This document shows positions 1 to 7,477 of a stretch of DNA of 12,500 bases, in pieces. Each line of letters starts with the position of its first letter. Position 1 is the first letter of the stretch. The position numbers and the translations under genes are program-made. Under the pieces are notes generated by a model. That model was not told the DNA's origin. It was given only the letters and a program-made list of their open reading frames with translations, and made no database searches. The DNA comes from Botryococcus braunii (lineage: Eukaryota; Chlorophyta; Trebouxiophyceae). The stretch is from NCBI GenBank assembly GCA_002005505.1, contig KV908557.1, positions 25,001 through 37,500 of the forward strand. The letters run 5' to 3'.

Positions 1-11
1 CTCCGTGCGCT

Positions 12-250
<239 letters not shown>

Positions 251-292
251 TGCCCCCTCGACACGTTGGCCACAACCTTGTAAGAAGTGTAA

Positions 293-360
293 GAAAAGGA
301 CGATGGGTGCGAGAGCCCAAACCTCCCACCCCAATACCCCCAGGAATTTGAACCCTAACC
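293..360 (+). repeat. Dispersed repeat, copy A (short form)
   Basis: The core reads GATGGGTGCGAGAGCCCAAA, then a CCCACCCCAATACCCCC-type block, then TTTGAACCCTAACC. The same order of blocks recurs at 396-503 and, inverted, at 7478-7601. Copy A lacks the middle section (CCACCCTCCCCC block) present in the other two, so it looks internally deleted. It is not protein coding as far as I can see. The family identity is unknown. Confidence 0.75.
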
Positions 361-395
361 TTTTTAGAAGCGTAGCCGTGCCGCATCCTTTACGT

Positions 396-503
396 CTTAG
401 GATGGGAGCGAGCGCCATAAAATCCCACCCCTATACTCCCGGGAGTGTGACCCAGTGGCTATCATCTTTTCCACCCTCCCCCCGGTAGACAAATCTAGTA
501 ATA
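396..503 (+). repeat. Dispersed repeat, copy B
   Basis: The core GATGGGAGCGAGCGCCATAA is followed by a TCCCACCCCTATACTCCCGG block, a TGTGACCCAGTGG segment, TTTTCCACCCTCCCCCC, then GGTAGACAAATCTAGTAA. The reverse complement of 7478-7601 has the same blocks in the same order across about 110 nt. It lies about 35 nt after copy A in the same orientation. Confidence 0.78.
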
Positions 504-732
504 AGGAAACTCTGGAAGGAGGATGTCACGTACGGAACTCAGGCTTTTCACTTTTTCCGCAGGGTTCTGAATATTTCCCGGCAATGGGAAAAACCACGTT
601 GTTTGTCCCGGGGTTGTTGGGTTTTTTTAAAGGAAAAGTGAAATATATCAGTTTTGCCCCCGGTACCCCTGGCCCAAACCCTCGGTGAATCCGGATTCTG
701 GATTCCAGAGGCCCCTCCTACACGGGTAGATC
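504..732. other. HSP90 upstream region, no gene
   Basis: I see no convincing coding sequence. There are scattered imperfect heat-shock half-sites, for example the TTC and GA motifs between 687 and 710, but they do not keep 5-bp spacing. The stretch is probably the distal promoter of HSP90. Confidence 0.5.
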
Positions 733-752
733 TTTCGAGGACCTTCTAGACG
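733..752 (+). promoter_or_regulatory. Heat shock element-like array (4 units)
   Basis: The sequence tTTCg aGGAc cTTCt aGACg consists of four contiguous 5-bp units in alternating orientation. It matches the nTTCn/nGAAn heat-shock-factor site at 10 of 12 consensus positions, and both TTC units are perfect. It ends 26 bp upstream of the TATA box, the usual place for an element driving an HSP90 gene. Factor binding is inferred. Confidence 0.7.
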
Positions 753-778
753 CCCAGGGTCGCTGAAGGACGGCGCTG

Positions 779-784
779 TATATA
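779..784 (+). promoter_or_regulatory. TATA box (TATATA)
   Basis: TATATAGG lies 97 bp upstream of the HSP90 start codon. With normal TATA spacing, transcription would start near 805-815 and give a leader of roughly 70 nt. The position just downstream of the heat-shock-element array supports the assignment. Confidence 0.7.
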
Positions 785-804
785 GGAGCTCGCAGGGGCA
801 AGCG

Positions 805-880
805 AGTACCATTGCATTGCGAAACAACGAAACTTCTACGTGCGGAAACAAAGACTTGTGTTCAAGTGTAAGCTTAGAAA
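805..880 (+). other. Predicted HSP90 5' leader
   Basis: The leader extent is inferred from the TATA position. It contains no upstream ATG. The start context is TTAGAAAATGGCT, with A at -3 and G at +4. A GAAACTTC motif at 829-836 is a perfect two-unit heat-shock-element dimer, but it lies inside the inferred transcript, so its significance is doubtful. Confidence 0.5.
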
Positions 881-2132
881 ATGGCTGATACAGAAACCTT
901 CGCATTTCAGGCTGAAATCAACCAGCTGCTGTCGCTTATCATCAATACCTTCTACTCTAACAAGGAGATTTTCTTACGGGAGTTGATCTCCAATGCATCA
1001 GATGCTCTGGATAAGATCCGTTTTCAGAGCCTCACCGACAAATCGGTATGTTAAAGTTTATTTTTGTTGCTTTGTTCTTCCAGTTGTGGCAGGGTTCCTA
1101 GAAAGGCCTTTTGATGTGCAGGTGTTGGACTCCCAGCCGGAGCTCTTCATCCACATCGTTCCTGACAAGACGAACAACACCCTGTCTATTATTGACAGTG
1201 GTATTGGCATGACTAAAGCCGATCTTGTGAACAACTTGGGCACCATCGCTAGGTCTGGAACTAAGGTGCGTCGTACTCTAGAATGTTCCGTTGCTTCTCG
1301 TTCACATCAAGGTTGAAGAGGGAGGGACGCTTCCTGCTTTATGACTATTGTTTAAATGTATGTCTAAACGTATTGCCAGCAAAGTTTTTTGTTCCCTTTG
1401 TGTAAGGGTGGGACGGCCGCCTTGCGTTTCGTAAGCCGTCTCTAACTTTGTTTATCCTTTGTAGGCATTCATGGAGGCCCTCAGTGCGGGTGCCGATATT
1501 TCGATGATCGGCCAGTTTGGCGTGGGTTTCTATTCGTCCTACTTGGTTGCTGACCGGGTGACGGTTGTCACAAAGCACAACGATGACGAGCAATACAGGT
1601 GGGAGTCTCAAGCAGGAGGTTCCTTCACCATTACTCGTGATGACACAGACCCGCTGGGACGTGGAACAAAGGTACCACTCCTTCCTGCCTTTGTTCATGC
1701 TGAAAGGAACTGGGTTGGCAAGGTGTTCTGTCTGTGGAGGATTGATGCTGTGTATGCCACATATTTTTTTTCTAGTACACACTACCTTCTGGAAAAAAAC
1801 GTGGTGATGGCAACACAGTACAGGATGGATGTATTTGCCTTGGACTCCGCGGGAGATCAGGCGCTTGTGGTTATACCCAAGTTAATGTGTCCCCACATTA
1901 TTGTGACAGTTCTGATAACTTTGGGCATGTGCATGGTTTGCAGGTGATTTTGCACCTGAAAGAGGACCAGCTGGAGTATTTGGAGGAAAGACGCCTGAAG
2001 GATCTCATCAAGAAACACAGCGAATTTATTTCCTATCCCATCAGTCTGTGGATTGAAAAAACTGTAGATAAGGAGGTGTCAGATGATGAAGAGGAAGAAG
2101 CTCCAAAGGATGAGGAAGAAGGGAAGATTGAG
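881..2132 (+). other. HSP90: HSP90 exons 1-4: N-terminal ATPase domain and acidic linker start (residues 1-235)
   Basis: Exon 1 carries [18 protein letters not shown] with catalytic Glu34 and Mg-site Asn38. Exon 2 carries the DSGIGM motif (Asp80 contacts adenine) and the [12 protein letters not shown] lid region (92-103). Exon 3 carries GQFGVGFYS (119-127), the glycine-rich nucleotide-binding loop. Exon 4 carries [15 protein letters not shown] and the start of the acidic linker, [18 protein letters not shown]. Residue equivalences are by comparison with yeast and human HSP90 numbering. Introns 1-4 are all phase 0. Confidence 0.95.
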
Positions 2133-5100
2133 GTAAGAAGGCTGCTTGTACGGGGTTGAGTCGTTGAATTGGTTGGTTGCATGTAGCTAGGCGCAGTAAG
2201 CAAATGGTGTATTTAGGCCATGTACATGATGTGGTTTTTGAACGACTATATTTTACTATGCAGTATTCCTAGGCTGATTGTTGTGTTGTGATGTTAGACT
2301 CGTCCCTCGCTTGTTGAATATTGTACACATGTAAATTCAAGTTTGCAATGGCATGCATTATTCCTCTCTGCAGCGTATCCGTGTCACCGATACACACCAT
2401 GGGTCATGCAGGAAATCGATGCTGAGGAAGAGAAGAAAGAGAAGAAAAAGAAGAAGTAAGGCATCTTCCAACACGCTTGTACATTTGGGTCCCACCTGTA
2501 AATCAATGGCATTTTAATATTCGCATGTCCTGGCCTTCATTATACTTAGGAAAAGGAAGAGTGCGTGTGTGTTTGCGTGTTTGATAAAAAAACCAATGTT
2601 TGGGTGCATTTGGGTCCTTAGTGTGCAATCAATTGAAGTTATGTGAGATGTGCTTTCATTTCTTCAGTCCTTGCATGCCCGTGGTCAAGCAAGTGCAGGG
2701 CTTCGTCATGACTATCTTGGTGAGTCAATGCTAACGCTCTTTTGGGTGTGAATCTGCAGGGTGAAGGAAGTCACACATGAGTGGCAGTTGGTCAATAAGC
2801 AGAAGCCGATATGGATGCGGAATCCCGAAGAAATCACAAAGGAGGAGTACAATGCCTTCTACAAGAGTCTCACAAATGACTGGGAGGATCCATTGGCTTA
2901 CAAGCATTTTGCGGTGGAAGGGCAATTGGAGTTCAAGTCTATCATTTTTCTTCCCGCGCGCGCGCCTTTTGATCTATTTGACACAAGGTACACCTTGTCC
3001 TGAACCCTTATTTTGATTGCTTCGAGCCCTACCTGAGGTGCGGCTTGGAGGAGAAAATATGGCAGGAGTATGTTTATAACTACAGAATAACTGTTGTAAA
3101 GTCACCATGATTAGTTGTGCTTGAGTAGTTAAGTTCGAGTAATGTTCACCAATGGGAGCTCTGAGGCAATGCTTGTTTATATTCAAGAGTGAAGCCTAAT
3201 CTTGTTTGCAGAGGTGACACAATTTTAGTTTTGAGACGTACATTTCACTAATGTTTTCGTATCTGCACACCCATGTTTTGGTACCTAGTCCCTGATAAGT
3301 CTTCCAAGGTGGCTCGAACCCTCCAAGGTGTGCTTGTCATCTCCATTTGAAGGTGCTTGCCAAACCTTACACAAGATTGTACTGCTCAGGAAAAAACACA
3401 ACAATATCAAGCTGTACGTCCGCCGCGTGTTCATCATGGACAACTGTGAGGATCTCATTCCGGAGTGGCTTTCTTTTGTCAAGGGTAAATCACGGCTCTG
3501 CTGAAGAGCTTTTTATACGTATATGGGCAGGGGTATGCTGTGTTTACCAGATTATCTTCAGAGCCAAGGCTTGTAAGGCGCAGTAGTGGCGCAGTTTGCT
3601 TCAGACAAACAGCATATGTATAGTACGTTGATGACGGTTGTACTATACATACCGATAATTTGGTAGTACTTCTGAAAGCAAGAATAAATTGCATGTCCAC
3701 AAGTTGGCTGATACATTTTGAGGGCATTTAGTTCACCAGAATGTGTTCCGTCCCTGTGGGGGCTCAATGTAGGATTTCAGATGTTTGAGGGGGAAGCATC
3801 TCAGCAATTACTTCAGTCTGGCCCGACTCTTGATTATGTGTTCCTGCTCTTGCAGGAATTGTGGACAGCGAGGATCTCCCCCTCAATATTTCACGGGAGA
3901 TGCTGCAGCAGAACAAAATCCTCAAGGTCATCAAGAAGAACTTGGTCAAGAAGTGCTTGGAGCTGTTCGCTGAGGTGGCCGAGAATAAGGATGACTACCT
4001 GAAGTTCTGGGAGGTGGGTGTGCATGGTTGTCTTTTCCTCCGGCATCTCCTGTTTTGGGGTTGTGTTACACTTGTCTTGTTTGATCACCCTGGTGTTCTA
4101 GTTGCCCCTCAACAGCTGGAGGTTTGACATACTTAAGTGACTGTGATGAATGATTGCCATCCAATCTGTCTTGATTGGAAAAAATGTACGGTTTTGGCTG
4201 CCTGGGGAAAAGTGATGGTCCCGTCTGTCTGATTAATGTGGGACAATGTGTTGATACGATAGACATGTGGGTTGGAGCAGGCATTCTCAAAGAACATCAA
4301 ACTTGGCATCCATGAGGATTCTGCCAACAGGGCAAAGTTGGCGGAGCTCCTCCGCTACCACAGCACCAAGTCTGGTGATGAAATGACGAGTCTGAAGGAC
4401 TATGTCACCAGAATGAAGGAGAATCAGAAGGACATCTACTACATCACTGGAGAATCCAAGAAGGCTGTGGAAAATTCTCCTTTCCTTGAGAAGCTGAAGA
4501 AGAAGGGCTTCGAAGTCCTGTTCATGGTCGACCCAATTGATGAATATTGTGTACAGCAAGTGAGTGGCCCCTTGTTAAATGGGTTTAATTTATTGCAAAA
4601 TTTGACTGAACAGGGTCGAATCTAGTGCCATATTTGTGGATATTAGGGCGTATACACATGCAATCACTATAATTGAGTAATGTGTAACATTAATTTACTT
4701 GAAAGGGCTTCTAATTGCTAATGATTTTGTCTGTGTTTGTTGTGGGGGTTGTTTGCAGTCCAGACTGTTTCACAGGTTATAATCTAGCATTAATACAAAA
4801 CTGTACTCTCCTAAGTTTTTCTATGTTTTATGTCTCAGTTGAAGGAGTATGACGGGAAGAAACTGGTGAGCTGCACAAAGGAGGGTCTCACTTTGGAGGA
4901 GAGCGAGGAAGAGAAGGCGGCTAAGGAGGAAAAAATGGCCAGTTATGAGCCTCTGTGCAAGTTGATCAAAGATATTCTGGGGGACAAAGTTGAAAAGGTG
5001 ATGAGCTGGACTGTCTGCTGCTGCCCTTACAATGTCTGTTGACGCATCCAGAAGTGTGCCCTAATGTGCCTGTGACGCATCCAGAAATTATGTCCTATGT

Positions 5101-6713
5101 GAATTGTAACAAGATCTCATGATCATGTCATGAATTCTGTGTGTGTGTCTGCTACGATATGCTATGGTATGCCACGGTGTGCGAAGGTTTCGGAACTGGC
5201 ATATGGCAGTAATATCAAGATGGATTGTAATACCAGTTCATGGGTGCATGCCCTGTCAGATGCACGGGTTTCATCAGCCTGTGCAGTAATACTGGCCTGC
5301 CAACTGGAGGAAGTGCACGGGTGGAAATCAGGTGGTTGTCAGCGACAGAGTTGTGGATTCACCATGTGTCCTGGTCACTGGGGAGTATGGGTGGTCTGCC
5401 AACATGGAGCGAATCATGAAGGCACAAGCGCTGCGTGATAACACCATGTCTGCCTACATGTCGTCCAAGAAGACTCTTGAGATCAATCCGGATAACCCCA
5501 TCATTCAGGTAAGGCTAGCTTATTCATGGAATCTTCTTGCAGTCGTGTTTCTGGACTCGAGACATGAATTAGTGCCGGGCCTGTATGTAATGTTTATCAG
5601 GAGGTTGTTGCAGAAATAGTGGGAGCATGTGACGGTGTTGTTCTGATACAGGAACTCAAGAAACGATCAGAAGTTGACAAATCTGACAAAACTGTCAAAG
5701 ATTTGGTTCTGCTGCTTTTCGAGACTTCGCTGTTGACGAGTGGATTCAGCTTAGATGAACCTAACACATTCGGCTCTCGCATTCACAGAATGGTCAAGCT
5801 CGGACTTTCTCTGGATGATACAGAAGCCATGGTAATCCCTCGTTTTTAGCATATTGTACACCATCTATACAACACCAATTACGGTGCGCAAGTATTTGTG
5901 CAACCAAAAAGTCTGGGAGGTGCTACTCTTTCTTGTTTCCTCCCCCCGGGGGGGGGGGGGGGGGGAGACTTGCAAATGTTCTCGTGCGTGTCCACATTTG
6001 GTTCGCGGTGTTTACTAGCAGTCTCCCTATTTTATTTTGTGGTGTCTGGAGGATGGATGTGTTTTCTGTTTTTGTAACTTGACCCCTCTTGCTTTTATTG
6101 CTTTGACGCTCTCCAACTTCATTATTCTGTAAAAGAACTCTTTTGTTGTGGTCCAATTTTGTTAATGCGGTTTTTCTGTCGTTAATCTGCATTTATTCCT
6201 TCGTTGACTTCATCATTGTTAGATTGTATTAATTTGAGGTCAGTTTCATAGCCAATTTTAATGTAAGAGGGACTTTTGGGGGGGGGGGGGGAAAGGGGGG
6301 GGGCTCCCCCCGGGGGAGTTGATGTACTGTTATGGTATGTGTGCAGACATTGCCTGGTGGTTGCTTCATCATAAACCAGGACACCCGCCCTTTTCACGTG
6401 ATGGTGCCTGACAGGGCCGTGGGAGTTTCTGTGGTTGTGTATTTCCATTCTGCTGGGCGATGGATGTTTGACCTGGCTTGGAGTAAAATGTCTTTTTGGC
6501 ACCGGGACCTGTATCTGTAAGAATGGCATTGTGCATTAAGGAAAATTTGTTGTTTATCTCCAGCTGTGTCATGGGTTAAAGCCATTCGTCAGAATTAATT
6601 TCAGGTGGTTTCCTGATTAAGGGTTGCGCTAATCAATGCAGGAAGAAGATGCTGATGAGGATTTGCCTCCACTGGAGGAGGATGAGGGATCCCGTATGGA
6701 GGAGGTGGACTAA
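881..6713 (+). CDS. HSP90: Cytosolic HSP90 molecular chaperone, 13 coding exons, complete
   Basis: HSP90 is an ATP-driven dimeric chaperone of the cytosol that matures kinases, receptors and other clients. Coding exons: 881-1045, 1122-1265, 1465-1671, 1944-2132, 2412-2455, 2760-2987, 3390-3484, 3856-4013, 4281-4559, 4839-4997, 5332-5508, 5652-5831, 6642-6713. Joined, they give 2097 nt, 698 codons plus TAA, the normal family length, with no in-frame stop. The order is N-terminal GHKL ATPase domain, acidic/basic charged linker, middle domain, C-terminal dimerisation domain and terminal MEEVD, the TPR co-chaperone anchor. There is no signal peptide and no KDEL, which excludes the ER paralogue; it starts directly at the N domain, which argues against organellar forms. 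All key ATPase residues are present, so I expect an active protein. Exon limits were set by family conservation plus GT-AG sites; no transcript was available. Regulation is probably by heat shock factor (733-752). Confidence 0.98.
2412..2455 (+). other. HSP90: HSP90 exon 5: 44-nt small exon encoding the basic part of the charged linker
   Basis: It encodes [14 protein letters not shown] plus two bases of the next Lys codon, completed by exon 6, which continues [10 protein letters not shown]. The upstream intron is phase 0 and the downstream one phase 2, so skipping this exon breaks the frame. The acceptor (GGTCATGCAG) has a poor pyrimidine tract; the donor is AA|GTAAGG. Confidence 0.9.
2760..4559 (+). 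other. HSP90: HSP90 exons 6-9: middle domain (residues about 250-503)
   Basis: Conserved blocks in order are [109 protein letters not shown] block ([20 protein letters not shown]) and [18 protein letters not shown]. The catalytic-loop Arg and Gln of NISREMLQQ (about 371-375), which contact the ATP gamma phosphate, are intact. The usual Lys or Arg before RAPF is Ala316 here (LPARAPF), encoded by a (CG)n stretch. Confidence 0.95.
3596..3681. repeat. Nested inverted repeat in HSP90 intron 7
   Basis: Inner arms TATGTATAGTAC (3615-3626) and GTACTATACATA (3640-3651) are perfect 12-bp complements around a 13-nt loop. Outer arms TTGCTTCAGA (3596-3605) and TCTGAAAGCAA (3671-3681) pair with one bulged base. 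The whole is an 86-nt imperfect stem-loop that could form in the pre-mRNA. Confidence 0.8.
5040..5105 (+). repeat. 33-nt tandem duplication in HSP90 intron 10
   Basis: TGACGCATCCAGAA occurs at 5040-5053 and again at 5073-5086, a perfect 14-mer with a 33-nt period. The following bases (TGTGCCCTAATGTG and TATGTCCTATGTG) are also alike. Confidence 0.75.
5942..5965. repeat. C6-G18 homopolymer junction in HSP90 intron 12
   Basis: Six C are followed by eighteen G on the + strand. The G run could form a quadruplex in DNA or RNA. Homopolymer length is prone to sequencing error. Confidence 0.9.
6278..6318. repeat. G14-AAA-G9 followed by a C/G palindrome in HSP90 intron 12
   Basis: Fourteen G (6278-6291), AAA, nine G (6295-6303), then CTCCCCCCGGGGGAG (6304-6318), whose 7-nt arms are complementary around one C. 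It can fold either as a G-quadruplex or as G:C hairpins. Confidence 0.9.
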
Positions 6714-6736
6714 GTCTCCATACTGCCGATATAATT

Positions 6737-6760
6737 GTTGAGGAGTGGATGCTCCTCAGC
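6737..6760 (+). promoter_or_regulatory. Hairpin 23 nt after the HSP90 stop codon
   Basis: GTTGAGGAG and CTCCTCAGC pair over 9 positions (one G.U) around the loop TGGATG. The 7-bp core TGAGGAG/CTCCTCA is perfect. A role is not known. Confidence 0.6.
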
Positions 6761-7022
6761 ATTCCCTTGCAGGGAAGGAGATGGTTCAGCATCTCAGCTC
6801 TGAATGAAAACAAAAGTTTACAGTTTGTTTCTGTCGGATACTGGGAGCATTTTTGGGGGCCTGTATGGGTGCATAGTTGGATGAGTGTGCGATGGTGTGT
6901 TTTATTACCTATGGATGTCATGGAGTGCATGGCTGCCCTGTATGATGGCAAGTGAGAGTGTTCCAAGACGCAGACAAAAAAAGTGACAGTGATTTTTTTT
7001 TTCCCCCAATGAGAGTCTGAGT

Positions 7023-7041
7023 GTGTTGTGGACCACAACAC
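7023..7041 (+). promoter_or_regulatory. Perfect inverted repeat in the HSP90 3' region
   Basis: GTGTTGTGGACCACAACAC has 9-nt complementary arms around a single A. As RNA it gives an 8-bp stem with a three-base loop, extendable by G.U pairs. It could be a UTR structure; no function is established. Confidence 0.65.
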
Positions 7042-7210
7042 GTGCACAACCTGCGGTACACTGGCTGGTCTGTTTGATGGCAAGTGCTGTGTGGTTATTG
7101 CCAAGGGTGGACGAAGAAGGACGGTTGTACAATTTCCGAATGAGGAGTGTTTGTTATACAGTATGTATTTTTTTAGAAGTGGGTTACAGCAGTGATGACA
7201 TTTTAAAATT

Positions 7211-7281
7211 CCACTATCATAGTGGTTCATATCATAGTGGTGAGATTGAAATGATTATTTAACATTGCTTTATCATAGTGG
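7211..7281 (+). repeat. Three copies of TATCATAGTGG, the first within a hairpin
   Basis: TATCATAGTGG occurs without mismatch at 7215-7225, 7230-7240 and 7271-7281. The first copy lies in CCACTATCATAGTGG (7211-7225), a hairpin with 6-bp arms and the loop TCA. Confidence 0.85.
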
Positions 7282-7328
7282 TTGCGTGTAAAGCACATCG
7301 CAGATAGTGTTCTGAAAAAGTGTGGTTT

Positions 7329-7370
7329 TGTAATTAGCAACACTTGCTCCTGCCACGTTTCTATAATAAA
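7329..7370 (+). terminator. Candidate polyadenylation signals for HSP90
   Basis: TGTAA at 7329-7333 is the signal typical of many green algae; AATAAA at 7365-7370 is the general eukaryotic signal. Another TGTAA is at 7287-7291. Which one is used cannot be told from sequence alone. Confidence 0.45.
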
Positions 7371-7416
7371 TGTATGGATGACAAGCTTTCATTCGAGCTA
7401 GTAAATATACTAAGGA

Positions 7417-7427
7417 GGGGGGGGGGG
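7417..7427. repeat. G11 homopolymer
   Basis: Eleven G just downstream of the inferred HSP90 polyadenylation region. Confidence 0.9.
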
Positions 7428-7477
7428 TATGTACATGCTTGTATGGGGACCATTTGACATTCTCCTTCCAGGGTTCA

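Larger units (their letters stand above)
1046..6641 (+). other. HSP90: Twelve HSP90 introns
   Basis: Introns: 1046-1121 (76 nt), 1266-1464 (199), 1672-1943 (272), 2133-2411 (279), 2456-2759 (304), 2988-3389 (402), 3485-3855 (371), 4014-4280 (267), 4560-4838 (279), 4998-5331 (334), 5509-5651 (143), 5832-6641 (810). All are GT-AG. Donors are mostly GTAAGN or GTGNGT; GTACAC (intron 6), GTACCA (intron 3) and GTGATG (intron 10) are weaker. Introns 1-4 and 8-12 are phase 0; intron 5 is phase 2, intron 6 phase 2 and intron 7 phase 1. No intron contains a dinucleotide microsatellite. Confidence 0.92.
4839..6713 (+). other. HSP90: HSP90 exons 10-13: C-terminal dimerisation domain and MEEVD tail (residues 504-698)
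   Basis: Blocks in order are [99 protein letters not shown] and [15 protein letters not shown]. The last exon is only 72 nt and encodes an acidic tail ending SRMEEVD (MEEVD 694-698), followed by TAA at 6711-6713. It is separated from exon 12 by the longest intron. Confidence 0.95.
6714..7390 (+). other. HSP90: Predicted HSP90 3' UTR
   Basis: This stretch between the stop codon and the polyadenylation-type motifs has no convincing gene. It contains inverted repeats at 6737-6760, 7023-7041 and 7211-7225, a thrice-repeated 11-mer (7215-7281) and a 25-nt near-direct repeat (6930-6954 and 7062-7086). The extent is inferred; polyadenylation could occur earlier. Confidence 0.5.

Noticed and set aside
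687..710. Second heat-shock element before the main one
   Set aside because: GAA, TTC and GA motifs are present, but spacing is not in 5-bp register.
1345..1782. 145-codon - strand frame over HSP90 exon 3
   Set aside because: It is a shadow of the conserved [17 protein letters not shown] exon on the other strand.
5118..5127. Perfect palindrome CATGATCATG in intron 10
   Set aside because: Ten-base palindromes are common in this much sequence, and no repeat of it or context was seen.
6601..7230. A 209-codon - strand open frame antisense to the last HSP90 exon and the 3' UTR
   Set aside because: It has no recognisable motif, a composition like translated UTR, and overlaps the conserved MEEVD exon on the opposite strand. 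I treat it as a chance frame.
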